Notes: generated by a model from the sequence alone, not told the origin. A DNA stretch of 64,000 nt from Massilia aquatica (GCF_011682045.1 NZ_VVIW01000033.1:1-64000); one strand, 5' to 3'. Positions 1-9,822 are shown, counted from the first letter of the stretch. A program made the numbers and translations.

Positions 1-186
1 TAGGAGGATGGACCGGCTATGCCAGCGAAGCAAAACCGGGACCGATCACCATGCTGCATGGGCTACAGCGCTTCGACAGCATGGTGCACGGCTGGAAACT
101 TGCAAAAATGTGGGCATAGCATAGCGCGAAGGCGGGGACGACGGCTAAAAGGACGTAGGGTCAAGGATGCACTACCTGGCCGCAGC

Positions 187-915
187 TTACAAACCGAGGC
201 TTTTCTTCTGCAAGGCGATAATGTCCGCAATCCCGGCCTGCGCCAGATCGAGCAAACGGTTCATCCCCGCGCGATCAAACGCGGCGCCTTCGGCCGTGCC
301 CTGCACTTCGATAAAGTGCCCGGCTTCGGTCATCACCACGTTCATATCCGTGTCGCAGCCCGAATCTTCGACATAGTCAAGGTCCAGCACCGGCATGCCC
401 TTGTACACGCCGACCGAAATCGCCGCCACGAAGCTCTTCACCGGCACCTTAGGAATCGCCCCGCTGGCCGCCAGTTTACTGAACGCGTCATACGCGGCCA
501 CCATGGCGCCGGTGATCGACGCCGTGCGCGTGCCGCCATCGGCCTGGATCACATCGCAATCGAGGTTCAGGGTACGTTCCCCGAACGCTTCCAGGTCGAA
601 CGCGGCGCGCAGCGAGCGGCCGATCAGGCGCTGGATCTCTTGCGTGCGGCCACTCTGCTTGCCGCGTGCCGCTTCCCGGTCCATGCGCGTGTGGGTCGAA
701 CGCGGCAGCATGCCGTATTCGGCCGTCAGCCAGCCCTGCCCTTTGCCCTTCAAAAAGCCCGGCACCTTCTCTTCGATGCTGGCCGTGCAAATGACCTTGG
801 TGTCGCCGCACTCGATCAGGACCGATCCTTCGGCATGCTTGGTGTACTGGCGCGTCAGGACGATGTCGCGCAGCTGGTCGACGGCGCGGCCGCTCGGACG
901 TGATTCAAATGTCAT
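187..915 (-). CDS. rph: Ribonuclease PH
   Basis: A phosphorolytic 3'-5' exoribonuclease that trims tRNA 3' ends. The 242-residue length is normal for the family. It opens with the characteristic [13 protein letters not shown] segment, followed by the [15 protein letters not shown] block and the basic [23 protein letters not shown] segment of RNase PH; the [20 protein letters not shown] block holds the active-site acidic residues. It is the last gene of a minus-strand run that starts with the Ser/Thr kinase, and lies 8 bp after the PP2C gene. In many relatives rdgB follows rph directly. Here the remaining 186 bp to the window edge contain no rdgB-like reading frame, so that link looks broken. 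Confidence 0.97.
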   Translation of the reverse strand: MTFESRPSGRAVDQLRDIVLTRQYTKHAEGSVLIECGDTKVICTASIEEKVPGFLKGKGQGWLTAEYGMLPRSTHTRMDREAARGKQSGRTQEIQRLIGRSLRAAFDLEAFGERTLNLDCDVIQADGGTRTASITGAMVAAYDAFSKLAASGAIPKVPVKSFVAAISVGVYKGMPVLDLDYVEDSGCDTDMNVVMTEAGHFIEVQGTAEGAAFDRAGMNRLLDLAQAGIADIIALQKKSLGL

Positions 916-923
916 GTATTACC

Positions 924-1874
924 TTACTTGAGTACTTGGGATGATTTTTCAATGGCGTCGCGGATCTCGGCAATCGCCTTTTCGATTTCGTCGTCGTTGA
1001 AGGCGTCGATTTCGAGCGGCTGTTCCGGCTCCGGGGCGCTCAGGATGGTGGTGCTGACCAGGTTCTCGGGCAGCATCATGGTCGAAATGACCGCCGCGCT
1101 GCCGTCGGTGTTCACGCCCGCCGTTTCCACTTCGGGCGAGCCTTGCCACATGATCGCCAGCGCGGTCGTGTTGTCGCAGGTGTCGCCGCCAATGGTGATC
1201 GCGGTGCTGATCATGTCGGGAATGGCGCGCACGATGGTCTGGGTCGAGAGGCGATGGACAATCTCTTCGTCCGGCAGCATCGACCACAAACCGTCGGAGC
1301 ACAGCATGACCACGTCGCCCGTCAACAGGCTGACCTGGCGCGAGACTTCGATCTTCGGCAGCGAACTGGCGCCGATGCAGTTATACAGCTTGTTGCGGTC
1401 CGGATGGGTTGCGCGTTCGGCCGGATCGGCCAGGCCCTGGGCGATCAGGTGCTCGATGTGCGAGTGGTCGCGCGTGCGGCCCAGAATCTGCCCGCGGCGC
1501 AGCCAGTACAGGCGCGAGTCGCCGCAGTGGGCCCAGATCGCGGTGTTGTGCTGGATCAGGCAGGCCACCACCGTGGTACGCGGCGTGTCGGGCATGTTGT
1601 TGGCGATGCGGTAGCGATGGATTTCATCGTGCGCTTCGAGGAACGCCTCTTCAAGAAAACGCTCCGGCTTGCGTACATACGGCGTGGCGTGCTGCTGGAA
1701 CATGCTCGACATGGTTTGCAAGGTGATGGCGGCGGCCATTTCGCCACGCAGGTGGCCACCCATGCCGTCCGCCAGGACCAGCAGCAGCGCGTCGCGCGTG
1801 AAGCTGTATCCCATCCGGTCCTGGTTGACCTTGCGGCCGCCGAGCTGGCTTTCCTGATAAACGGAAAATTGCAT
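924..1874 (-). CDS. PP2C-family Ser/Thr protein phosphatase
   Basis: A metal-dependent protein phosphatase of 316 aa. The PP2C metal-binding motifs are all visible: LADGMGG near residue 36, HCGDSRLYW near residue 115, LCSDGLW near residue 190, and GDTCDNTTALAI near residue 228. There is no signal peptide or membrane segment in the catalytic part, so it is probably cytosolic. The C-terminal 70 residues are an acidic, Ala/Glu-rich tail outside the domain. The kinase gene lies 15 bp upstream on the same strand. The two are therefore likely co-transcribed and may act as an antagonistic phosphorylation switch, as known for bacterial PP2C/Hanks kinase pairs. The substrates are unknown. Confidence 0.93.
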   Translation of the reverse strand: MQFSVYQESQLGGRKVNQDRMGYSFTRDALLLVLADGMGGHLRGEMAAAITLQTMSSMFQQHATPYVRKPERFLEEAFLEAHDEIHRYRIANNMPDTPRTTVVACLIQHNTAIWAHCGDSRLYWLRRGQILGRTRDHSHIEHLIAQGLADPAERATHPDRNKLYNCIGASSLPKIEVSRQVSLLTGDVVMLCSDGLWSMLPDEEIVHRLSTQTIVRAIPDMISTAITIGGDTCDNTTALAIMWQGSPEVETAGVNTDGSAAVISTMMLPENLVSTTILSAPEPEQPLEIDAFNDDEIEKAIAEIRDAIEKSSQVLK

Positions 1875-1889
1875 AATAGTCTTTCTGGA

Positions 1890-2885
1890 TCAGGTTTTTT
1901 TATCGTTGATTTTTTTGCGGCCGAAACTACCCAGGCGGTCGACCAGGCCGCGTACCTGGCCGCCGATCTTCTCGAGCCCGCGCGGCGCTTCCGGCTTCTT
2001 GGGCGGCGGCAGCGCCAGTTCCTTTTGCAGCGCGAACAGGCTTTGCGGACGCGCCAGCGGGTCCATGTCGAGGCAGTTCTTGACCATGCTGATCAAGGCC
2101 GGCGAAAAGCTGCCTTCGAGCTTGGCGTAATAGCCCGGCATCTTGTCTTCGGTCTTGCGCTGGTCGGCCGGCTGCGGCGGCGCGCCGGCCATGCAGGCGA
2201 AGATGGTCGCGCCGATGCTGTAAATATCCGACCACGGTCCCAACGCCGCCGTCTTCGAGTACAGGTCCGGCGGGGCGAAGCCCGGGGTGTACATCGGCGT
2301 GAGCTTGGGAATGTCGGCGTTGATGGTCTGGCGCGCGGCGCCGAAGTCGAGCAGGATCGGCGAGCCGTCGGTGCGCAGGTAGATGTTGGCCGGTTTCAGG
2401 TCCAGGTGCAGCAGCTTGTTGGCGTGCACTTCGCGCAGGCCGCCGCACACGCCCAGGAAAATCTGGCGGATGAAGGCTTCCGACAGGCGGCTGCCCTTGC
2501 TGCCGAGGCGGGCGATGTGTTCCTGCAGCGAGTGACCCGATTCGTACCCCATCACCATGTACACGGTGTCGTTGGCGCGGAAAAAGTTCAGCACCCGCAC
2601 CACGTTCGGGTGGGAAATCAGCGCAAGCGCCCTGCCCTCCTCGAAAAAGCACTTCAGGCCGATGCGGAACACGGGCAGGTTGGGCGGCGAAATCACCGGC
2701 ACCAGCTCGCCAGGTTGCCGCAAAGCGAGGGAGCTCGGCAGGTACTCTTTGATGGCGACCGCGTTCCCCTCGGCGTCATAAGCGAGATATACAATACTGA
2801 ACCCACCGGACGCAATTTTCTTTACAATGCGATATCCGGCAATTTCAAGTCCATCGGGCAGGGGGGCGTTATTTTGTGCAGCCAT
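1890..2885 (-). CDS. Hanks-type Ser/Thr protein kinase
   Basis: A eukaryotic-like kinase of about 331 aa. The ATG at 2885 is preferred over an upstream TTG at 2909 because it gives a compact N-terminus and has AAGGA about 10 nt upstream. It has a glycine-rich loop (ASGGFSIVY), a catalytic lysine in VAIKEYLP, a catalytic loop HLDLKPANIYL and a DFG motif (LLDFGAAR). The arginine of the usual HRD is leucine (HLD), so this is a non-RD kinase that may not need activation-loop phosphorylation. There is no transmembrane segment and no PASTA or other sensor domain. The C-terminus is a basic tail. It is followed by the PP2C phosphatase, its probable partner. Substrate not determinable. Confidence 0.9.
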   Translation of the reverse strand: MAAQNNAPLPDGLEIAGYRIVKKIASGGFSIVYLAYDAEGNAVAIKEYLPSSLALRQPGELVPVISPPNLPVFRIGLKCFFEEGRALALISHPNVVRVLNFFRANDTVYMVMGYESGHSLQEHIARLGSKGSRLSEAFIRQIFLGVCGGLREVHANKLLHLDLKPANIYLRTDGSPILLDFGAARQTINADIPKLTPMYTPGFAPPDLYSKTAALGPWSDIYSIGATIFACMAGAPPQPADQRKTEDKMPGYYAKLEGSFSPALISMVKNCLDMDPLARPQSLFALQKELALPPPKKPEAPRGLEKIGGQVRGLVDRLGSFGRKKINDKKT

Positions 2886-2969
2886 CAGAGTGTGTTCCTT
2901 GCTTAACACGGCGATTGTGTGGATAAATCACGGCTTTGTAAAGAAAAGATAAAAATACCGGGGACTCCA

Positions 2970-3872
2970 TTGAGCATTTCTAGCATGACAGGTTACGCGG
3001 TGGCCACCAGCGAAGGCGCGGCGGGCACCCTTACAATTGAAATCAAGAGCGTTAATTCGCGCTTTCTGGACCTGCAGTTCCGCATCAACGACGAGTTGCG
3101 CGCGCTTGAACCGGACCTGCGCGCCGCGATCATGGCCGCCATCACGCGTGGCAAGGTCGAGGCTCGCCTCTCTTTCGGGCGCAAGGTCGCCGGTGGCTCG
3201 CAGGCGCTCAACGCGGCCATGCTGGCCGATCTGGCGCGTCTGCAGAACGAAGTGACCAAGCATTTTGTGTCGGCGCCGTTGATGACGGTGGCCGAGCTGC
3301 TGCGTTGGCCCGGCGTGGTCGAGGAAGCCCAGGTTGGCCAGGAATCGCTGCAGGCCGACGTGGCCGCGCTGACCGCCACCACCGTGGCGGCCTTCGTCGA
3401 CAGCCGCCGGCGCGAAGGCGCGGCGCTCGAAGCGATGCTGGTCTCGCGCATCGATGCGATGGATGTCATCGTCAAGCGCATCACGCCGCTCATTCCGCAG
3501 GTGATCTCGCAGTTCCAGCAAAAGGCGGTCGAGCGCATGCAGGATGCATTGGGCCTGGCCGGGCACGGCACGCCATCCACGCTCACGCGCCAGGAAGCGT
3601 TCGAACGGATCCGCCAGGAAGTGACCCTGTACGGGATCCGGATCGATGTATCGGAAGAATTGTCGCGCTTGTCGGCGCACCTGACCGAGACGCGCCATAT
3701 CCTCAAAAAGGGCGGGCAGGTCGGCAAACGGCTCGACTTCATGATGCAGGAACTGAACCGCGAAGCCAATACCCTGGGCGCCAAGGCATCGGTCAAGGAA
3801 CTGGCCGATGCGTCGATGGAATTGAAGCTCCTGATCGAGCAGATGCGCGAGCAGGTGCAGAACCTGGAGTAG
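2970..3872 (+). CDS. yicC: YicC-family endoribonuclease
   Basis: About 300 aa in the YicC/YloC family; E. coli YicC is an endoribonuclease implicated in sRNA decay. The N-terminal SMTGYA motif and the C-terminal LNREANTLGAKA...ELKLLIEQMREQVQNLE signature are present. I place the start at TTG 2970, giving MSISSMTGYA, because homologues keep two or three residues before SMTGYA. ATG 2985 would remove the conserved serine. It is divergent from the kinase gene, and in relatives is commonly followed by gmk. Here a divergent MFS/AraC pair lies between them. Confidence 0.93.
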   Translation: MSISSMTGYAVATSEGAAGTLTIEIKSVNSRFLDLQFRINDELRALEPDLRAAIMAAITRGKVEARLSFGRKVAGGSQALNAAMLADLARLQNEVTKHFVSAPLMTVAELLRWPGVVEEAQVGQESLQADVAALTATTVAAFVDSRRREGAALEAMLVSRIDAMDVIVKRITPLIPQVISQFQQKAVERMQDALGLAGHGTPSTLTRQEAFERIRQEVTLYGIRIDVSEELSRLSAHLTETRHILKKGGQVGKRLDFMMQELNREANTLGAKASVKELADASMELKLLIEQMREQVQNLE

Positions 3873-3890
3873 CCCGGCGCGCCGCTTCTC

Positions 3891-5321
3891 TTAGCTTTGT
3901 TCCAGCTTGCGCAAGGTCAGGGAAGCGAGCGCGGCAAGCGCACTCAGCGCCGCCGTGGCGAGAAAGGCGGCGTGATAGCCCTGCAGTTGCGCCAGAGCAA
4001 GAACATCCGCCGAGTTTCTGGCCACCGTATGCGCCAGCGTCGACAGGCCGGCGATGCCGAGCGCGGCGCCAAGCTGGCGTGCGGTATTGAACAGTCCTGA
4101 CGCCAGGCCGGCTTCCTTCGGCGGCACAGCGGCCAGCGCCGTATGGGTTGCCGTCATCAGCATCAGCCCCAGTCCCAGGCCGATCAGCAGTGTAGGCCCG
4201 AGCACATCGGCGACGTAATTGGCGTCGAGCGGCAGCCTGGCCAGCCAGGTCAGGCCGGCGGCGCTGATCATGCCCCCGAAAAAGGGCAAACCCCGCACGC
4301 CGCAATCCATCAAGGGCCGCGACACGATCGCCGCGATCGCCAGCGTGATCCCCATCGGCAGCAGCGCCAGGCCCGTGTCGAGCGCGTTATAGCCAGCAAT
4401 CTGCTGCAGCACGATCGACAGGAAAAAGGTCGACGCGGTCAGGGAAGCGCCCAGGCCAAGCACCACGATATTCCCCATGCGCACGCTCGGCAATCTGAAG
4501 ATATCGAGGCGGATCAGCGGGTGCGCCGTCCTGGCCTGGATGACTACAAAAGCGGCCAGCAACAGCGCCGCCGTAAGCAGTATGCCCTGCACGGTACGGG
4601 AATCCCAGCCCAGATTGACCGCTTGCGAGATCCCCAGGATCAGGGCGCCCATTCCCAGCGTAATGCTGATGGCGCCCCACACGTCGAGCTTGGGCCGCTG
4701 CGTGCCGGCCCTGGCCGGCTGCATGCACAAGGCCACGCCGGCGATCAGGGCGAGACCGATCGGAACGTTTACGAACATCACCCAGCGCCACCCCATCCCC
4801 GCCGTCAATACGCCGCCGATCACGACACCGATGGCCGACGCAATCGCGCTCGACGCCGCCCACAGCGAGATCGCCTTGGCCTTCGCCGGGCCGGTTGGAT
4901 AGACCGCGACGATCACGGCCAGGGTGGAGGTCGCCAGAGCCGAGGCGCCAAAGCCCTGTACCGCGCGCGCCACCAGCAAGGTGGTGCCACTGGTCGCCAG
5001 GCCGCCCACCAGGCTGGCCAGGGTAAAGATGGCCAGACCCGATTGCAGGACGCGCTTGCGGCCGTACAGGTCGCTGGCACGCGCCGCCAGCAGCATGAAG
5101 CCGCCGAGGCTGAGCAGATAGGCGTCGACCACCCATTGCAATTGCAGCCTGGAGAGATGCAAATCGGCCTGCATCGACGGCAAAGCCACGTTCACGATGG
5201 CGCCGTCCATGACCACCATGAAGGAGGCAACGCACGCAATGAAGACGGCGACCCACAGCGGAATGTGGGGATGAATCAGGGAAGGTGCTGCGACAGCAGA
5301 CACCGGAGCGGACGCACTCAT
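3891..5321 (-). CDS. DHA2-family MFS drug exporter (EmrB/QacA type)
   Basis: A 476-aa, 14-helix-type major facilitator. The ATG at 5321 (MSASAPV) has AGGAG 7 nt upstream, which settles it over a GTG-type extension. The DHA2 motif A-like loop ASDLYGRKRVLQSGL follows helix 2 and an MQADLHLSRLQLQWVVDAYLL segment precedes it. Motif C-like GGVLTAGMGWRWVMFVNVP lies in helix 5. Such transporters export hydrophobic drugs by proton antiport. The AraC-type gene starts 126 bp away on the other strand, so the regulator probably controls this exporter from the shared intergenic region. The substrate is unknown. Confidence 0.9.
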   Translation of the reverse strand: MSASAPVSAVAAPSLIHPHIPLWVAVFIACVASFMVVMDGAIVNVALPSMQADLHLSRLQLQWVVDAYLLSLGGFMLLAARASDLYGRKRVLQSGLAIFTLASLVGGLATSGTTLLVARAVQGFGASALATSTLAVIVAVYPTGPAKAKAISLWAASSAIASAIGVVIGGVLTAGMGWRWVMFVNVPIGLALIAGVALCMQPARAGTQRPKLDVWGAISITLGMGALILGISQAVNLGWDSRTVQGILLTAALLLAAFVVIQARTAHPLIRLDIFRLPSVRMGNIVVLGLGASLTASTFFLSIVLQQIAGYNALDTGLALLPMGITLAIAAIVSRPLMDCGVRGLPFFGGMISAAGLTWLARLPLDANYVADVLGPTLLIGLGLGLMLMTATHTALAAVPPKEAGLASGLFNTARQLGAALGIAGLSTLAHTVARNSADVLALAQLQGYHAAFLATAALSALAALASLTLRKLEQS

Positions 5322-5447
5322 GAACAACTCCTGTTGGGCTTGGTTGAGAAATAGGGAGGACACCATGTCCTGTCACAGGCAACAGTATTGGACAGCAGCC
5401 GCAGACACTGATAACGTTGTTTGGACAAAATATAATGAGATCCGGCC

Positions 5448-6278
5448 ATGTCAGTTTCAGATGAACAAACCACCGCTCCTGCCAATATCAGCGAGCGCTG
5501 CGACGGACCCGCGCTGGTCGCGATCCGGGGCGAGGACAAGGCCGGCAATGAATTCCGTCTCGGCACGCGCGAATACGATTGGCATACCCATGTGCGAGGA
5601 CAGGTGTTTTGCGTGGAAAGCGGCCTGGTACACATGCGCACCGTCCATGGTTCCTGGTTGTCGCCGCCGAATCGGGCCGGCTGGATACCGCCCGGTGAGG
5701 CGCACAAGGTCAGCGTCAACGGCGCGATGAGCGGATGGAGTTTGTTGATCACACCCGAAGCGGCCCGCGAACTGCCCAGGCATCCCTGCGTGATCGGCAT
5801 CAGCGAACTGATGCGTGCGCTGGTGCGGCGTGCGGTCTCCTGGTCCGCCCAACACACGCTGGAAGCGGAACAGGAGCGCGTGATCGCGGTATTGCTCGAC
5901 GAGATGCGGCATGCCCCGCATGAAGCGCTGCATTTGCCGATGCCGCAAGACCGGCGCCTGCTGCGCATCACCAGCGCCATTTTTGACCAGCCGAAGGATG
6001 ACCGCACGCTCGACGCATGGGCGAGCTGGGCCGGACTGTCGGCCCGTACGCTGAGCCGCCTGTTCCGCTCCGAGACCGGCATCAGTTTCGCCCAGTGGCG
6101 CCAGCAAGCCCGCTTGACGCATGCGCTGGAACGCCTGGCGCAGGGCGAAGCGGTGGCCGTGGTGGCCGATGCACTGGGCTATGCCACGCCCAGCAATTTC
6201 ATCGCGATGTTCCGCCGCAGCTTTGGCGATTCGCCGGCGCGCTATTTTGCCAATCGCGCAGGCGCCACGTTTGGCTGA
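5448..6278 (+). CDS. AraC-family transcriptional regulator
   Basis: A 276-aa regulator. The N-terminal half (residues about 25-130) has the cupin fold seen in AraC ligand-binding domains, with the [19 protein letters not shown] segment containing cupin histidines and [10 protein letters not shown] completing the site. The C-terminal 100 residues carry two helix-turn-helix motifs; [18 protein letters not shown] marks the first and [20 protein letters not shown] the second. It is divergent from the MFS exporter, and local activation or repression of that gene is the natural inference. The next gene downstream is gmk, 187 bp away and unrelated in function. Confidence 0.92.
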   Translation: MSVSDEQTTAPANISERCDGPALVAIRGEDKAGNEFRLGTREYDWHTHVRGQVFCVESGLVHMRTVHGSWLSPPNRAGWIPPGEAHKVSVNGAMSGWSLLITPEAARELPRHPCVIGISELMRALVRRAVSWSAQHTLEAEQERVIAVLLDEMRHAPHEALHLPMPQDRRLLRITSAIFDQPKDDRTLDAWASWAGLSARTLSRLFRSETGISFAQWRQQARLTHALERLAQGEAVAVVADALGYATPSNFIAMFRRSFGDSPARYFANRAGATFG

Positions 6279-6465
6279 AGCTGCGGGGCGGGAAAAGCGC
6301 TTGCCGCAGGACCGGTCCCGTCAGGCGCTTGACGTATATCTTCAACGCCTGAAGGCCGGCCTGTTTGGTAAAATGAACTCTTTGCGTGCGTTTCAGTCGG
6401 TCGCATCGCGACTCGCGGCAGCCCATGCGCTGCCCATACTACGCATCGTCACACGAAAGCACACT

Positions 6466-7113
6466 ATGCCAATCACCATTGCCGGCTTTTCCGGCAGCCT
6501 GTTCGTCGTCGCCGCCCCCTCCGGCGCCGGCAAATCGACCCTGGTCAACGCGCTGCTGGCGCAGGAACCGGGCATCAAGCTGTCGATCTCGACCACCACG
6601 CGCCCTCCCCGCCCAGGCGAGCAGGATGGCCGCGAGTACCATTTCACCACCGCCGAGGACTTTGTCGAACGCGCCGGCCGCGAGGAATTCCTCGAATGGG
6701 CCGAAGTGCACGGTAATTACTACGGCACCTCGCGCCTGATGGTCGAAAAGGAAATGAAACTGGGCACCGATATCCTTCTGGAAATCGACTGGCAGGGCGC
6801 GCGCCAGGTGCGCAAGCAGTTTCCGGACGCCGCCGGCATCTTCATTTTGCCGCCCTCGATCGCCGCACTTGAAGAGCGCCTCTACAAGCGCGGCCAGGAC
6901 GAAGAGAACGTCATCACGCGCCGCCTGCTGGCCGCCGGCGGCGAGATCGCTCACGCTCCCGAGTTCGAGTATGTTATTATCAATGAAGAGTTCAACGTCG
7001 CCTTGTCAGAGATGAGCGCGATTGTCAGAGCGACACGCAGCCGTTTTGCACAACAAGCTGCGCGTAACGCCTCGCTATTTGCCCAACTGGGTATCCATGC
7101 GCAACAATCGTGA
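6466..7113 (+). CDS. gmk: Guanylate kinase
   Basis: Phosphorylates GMP to GDP. The protein is 215 aa, typical size. The P-loop is [13 protein letters not shown] near residue 15, and the GMP-binding region [17 protein letters not shown] follows, with the [12 protein letters not shown] core strand downstream. The start is ATG 6466 (MPITIAGF) because upstream in-frame codons lie inside the preceding araC gene and add no conserved sequence. It is 32 bp upstream of rpoZ and followed by spoT. This gmk-rpoZ-spoT order is conserved in proteobacteria and ties guanine nucleotide supply to (p)ppGpp metabolism. Confidence 0.97.
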   Translation: MPITIAGFSGSLFVVAAPSGAGKSTLVNALLAQEPGIKLSISTTTRPPRPGEQDGREYHFTTAEDFVERAGREEFLEWAEVHGNYYGTSRLMVEKEMKLGTDILLEIDWQGARQVRKQFPDAAGIFILPPSIAALEERLYKRGQDEENVITRRLLAAGGEIAHAPEFEYVIINEEFNVALSEMSAIVRATRSRFAQQAARNASLFAQLGIHAQQS

Positions 7114-7145
7114 CACGGCACACACCGTCATATTGAGGAAAATAC

Positions 7146-7349
7146 ATGGCCCGCATTACCATTGAAGATTGCTTGAAGCACATCCCTAACCGCTTTCAAC
7201 TGACCCTGGCCGCAACTTATCGCGCCCGTCAGTTGTTGCAAGGCCACACTCCGAAGGTGGAAGCCAAGGACAAGCCAACCGTTGTCGCCCTGCGTGAAAT
7301 CGCTGCCGGCAAGGTCGGTATCGAGATGCTGAAAAAGGTTCCGATGTAA
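7146..7349 (+). CDS. rpoZ: DNA-directed RNA polymerase omega subunit
   Basis: A 67-aa protein beginning [19 protein letters not shown] and containing YRARQLLQG and [16 protein letters not shown], the standard omega-subunit signature. Omega helps assembly of the beta' subunit and contributes to a (p)ppGpp binding site on RNA polymerase. It lies between gmk and the (p)ppGpp synthetase/hydrolase gene, the usual position. There is a short gap before spoT, so co-transcription is likely. Confidence 0.98.
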   Translation: MARITIEDCLKHIPNRFQLTLAATYRARQLLQGHTPKVEAKDKPTVVALREIAAGKVGIEMLKKVPM

Positions 7350-7428
7350 TTAGTTATTTCGTGCCCGAACGGTGTCAACAAGCCATCCTGATTTACTTTT
7401 TTCACATTTCGGCTGATTGACTTTGCGT

Positions 7429-9678
7429 ATGAATCTGACTCCTCCGGATACGACACTCTCAGGCACACCCAAGACCCGGTCTGCGCGCGCCGCCACCAAG
7501 GCGCAAGAGGCCGAGGTCCCTGTCGCTCCCGTTCCGGGCGTGGCATCGGTCTCGCACTTATCGGCCAAGCTCTCCGAGTACCTCACCCCCTCCGAACTCA
7601 AAAAGGTCAAGGAAGCGTATCGTTTTTCCGACGAGATGCACCTTGGACAAGTCCGCAAGTCGGGCGAACCGTATATTTCCCATCCCATCGCCGTGGCTGA
7701 AATCTGCGCCGACTGGAAGCTCGACGCCCAGGCCATCATGGCCGCGCTGCTGCACGATGTGATGGAAGACCAGGACGTCAAGAAGGATGAGCTGATCGAG
7801 CGCTTCGGCGCCCCCGTCGCCAGCCTCGTCGATGGCCTGTCCAAGCTCGAAAAAATCGAATTCCAGACCCTGATCGAAGCGCAGGCGGAAAACTTCCGCA
7901 AGATGCTGCTGGCCATGGCGTCCGACGTGCGCGTGATTCTCATCAAGCTGGCCGACCGCCTGCACAATATGCGCACGCTCGAGCACATGACGCCGGCCAA
8001 GAAGCGCCGCATTGCGTCGGAGACCATGGAAGTGTACGTGCCGATCGCGCACCGCCTGGGCCTGAACAATATTTACCGCGAATTGCAGGACCTGGCGTTT
8101 TCGCACCTGTACCCGGTGCGTTACCGCACCCTGTCCAAGGCGGTCAAGGCGGCGCGCGGCAACCGCCGCGAAGTGGTCAAGAAGATCCTCGAATCGGTCA
8201 AGAGCACCCTGGCCACGGCCGAGCTGCCGGCCGAGGTGTACGGGCGCGAAAAGACCCTGTACGGCATCTATAAGAAGATGCGCAGCAAGCATCTGTCGTT
8301 CTCGCAGGTGCTCGATGTGTACGGTTTCCGGGTGGTGGTCGACAGCTTCGCCAATTGTTACGTGGCGCTGGGCACCCTGCACGGCCTGTACAAGCCGATG
8401 CCGGGCAAGTTCAAGGATTACATCGCGATCCGCAAGCTCAACGGCTACCAGTCGCTGCACACCACCCTGATCGGCCCGTACGGTACCCCGGTCGAGTTCC
8501 AGATCCGCACCCAGGAAATGCATCGCACCGCCGAGTCCGGCGTGGCGGCGCACTGGCTGTACAAGAATGGCGAAGCGAACCTGTCGGACTTGCAGCAGAA
8601 AACGCACGCCTGGTTGCAGTCGCTGCTCGACATCCAGCAGCAGACCGGCGACTCGGCCGAGTTCCTGGAGCACGTCAAGGTCGACCTGTTCCCGGACTCG
8701 GTGTACGTGTTCACGCCGAAGTCGAAGATCATCGCCCTGCCGCGCGGCGCCACGGCGCTCGACTTCGCCTACACGATTCACACCGGCATCGGCGACCATA
8801 CGGTGTCGGTCAAGATCAACAACGAGCCGGCCTCGCTGCGCACCGAGTTGCGCAATGGCGACATTGTCGAGATCGTGACCAATCCGGATTCGAAGCCGAG
8901 CCCGACGTGGCTGGCGTTCGTGCGCACCGGCAAGGCGCGGTCGGCGATCCGCCATCATCTGCGCACAATCAACCTGAACGAGTCGGTCGAACTGGGGCGC
9001 GAGTTGCTGGCGCAGGCGTTGACCGCCCTGAATATCCAGCCCGATCTGCCGGAACCGGCGGTCGAGAAGCTGCTCAACGAATCGTCGGCCAAGTCGATGG
9101 ATGAGCTGTATGCCGACATCGGGATCGGCAAGCGCATGGCGGCACTGGTGGCGCGGCATATTTTCGGCCTGGTCGATGACGACCTGGTGAGTTTGCCGGC
9201 CAATCCGAACGCCACCCCGGGCGAGCTCGATCCGGTTACCATTTATGGCAGCGAAGGCGTGTCGGTGCAGTTGGCGCCGTGCTGCCTGCCGATTCCGGGC
9301 GACCAGATTATCGGCCAGCTGCGGCGCGACCAGGGCTTGATCGTGCATACCAGCGATTGCGCCAGCGCCAAGCGCCTGCGCGGCAAGGAGCCGGACCGCT
9401 GGATCGCCGTGCAGTGGGGCGGGGAGTTGAACCGCCGCTTCGACTGCCGGATCAGGCTGCTGATCAATAATGAAAAAGGCATCCTGGCGCGCGTGGCGGC
9501 CGAGATCGGCGAGTCCGATGCGAACATTTCGTATGTGGGCATGGACGAGGATGAAGAACACGTCATGACGCAGCTGCGGTTTACGATCCAGATCAAGGAC
9601 CGCGTGCATCTGGCGCATTTGATCAGGAATCTGCGGCGCGTGGTCGGGGTGACCAGGGTGGAGCGGGAGCGCAATTAA
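7429..9678 (+). CDS. spoT: Bifunctional (p)ppGpp synthetase/hydrolase (RSH family)
   Basis: About 749 aa from ATG 7429; an in-frame TTG at 7417 would add four residues. The hydrolase HD domain is intact, with HPIAVAEI, LLHDVMED and the FGAPVASLVDGLSKL segment in the first 200 residues. The synthetase domain carries VYGFRVVVDSFANCYVALG and the substrate-binding GYQSLHTTLIGPYGTPVEFQ. A TGS domain follows (VYVFTPKSKIIALPRGATALDF), then a zinc-finger-like region with CCLPIPGD, and a C-terminal ACT domain. Both catalytic centres look complete, so I call it bifunctional rather than a RelA-type synthetase. Confidence 0.96.
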   Translation: MNLTPPDTTLSGTPKTRSARAATKAQEAEVPVAPVPGVASVSHLSAKLSEYLTPSELKKVKEAYRFSDEMHLGQVRKSGEPYISHPIAVAEICADWKLDAQAIMAALLHDVMEDQDVKKDELIERFGAPVASLVDGLSKLEKIEFQTLIEAQAENFRKMLLAMASDVRVILIKLADRLHNMRTLEHMTPAKKRRIASETMEVYVPIAHRLGLNNIYRELQDLAFSHLYPVRYRTLSKAVKAARGNRREVVKKILESVKSTLATAELPAEVYGREKTLYGIYKKMRSKHLSFSQVLDVYGFRVVVDSFANCYVALGTLHGLYKPMPGKFKDYIAIRKLNGYQSLHTTLIGPYGTPVEFQIRTQEMHRTAESGVAAHWLYKNGEANLSDLQQKTHAWLQSLLDIQQQTGDSAEFLEHVKVDLFPDSVYVFTPKSKIIALPRGATALDFAYTIHTGIGDHTVSVKINNEPASLRTELRNGDIVEIVTNPDSKPSPTWLAFVRTGKARSAIRHHLRTINLNESVELGRELLAQALTALNIQPDLPEPAVEKLLNESSAKSMDELYADIGIGKRMAALVARHIFGLVDDDLVSLPANPNATPGELDPVTIYGSEGVSVQLAPCCLPIPGDQIIGQLRRDQGLIVHTSDCASAKRLRGKEPDRWIAVQWGGELNRRFDCRIRLLINNEKGILARVAAEIGESDANISYVGMDEDEEHVMTQLRFTIQIKDRVHLAHLIRNLRRVVGVTRVERERN

Positions 9679-9749
9679 AGTCGCTTGGCCGTACGTCAGC
9701 CGTACTTCAGCTGCGCCGAATGTGTCGCTGGCCTTCTGCGCTGACTTTG

Positions 9750-9798
9750 AAACCGTCATTCCCGGCCTGGGCGGCCCCCTTGGCGGGAATGACGGTTT
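9750..9798. terminator. Strong hairpin between convergent spoT and heme oxygenase genes
   Basis: A perfect 15-bp inverted repeat (AAACCGTCATTCCCG at 9750-9764 and its complement at 9784-9798) with a 19-nt loop. It lies between two convergent genes, so a bidirectional terminator is likely. It lacks a long T-run on either side. The core GTCATTCCCG/CGGGAATGAC resembles palindromic repeats dispersed in many proteobacterial genomes, so it could instead be a REP-like unit. Confidence 0.5.
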
Positions 9799-9822
9799 GG
9801 CGTGTAGCGAAAGGTCTTAAAG

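Noticed and set aside
3-119. Plus-strand frame open from the window edge to a TAG, possible 3' end of an upstream gene
   Set aside because: Only 38 codons, no recognisable motif and weaker third-position GC than the neighbours. It cannot be told from chance.
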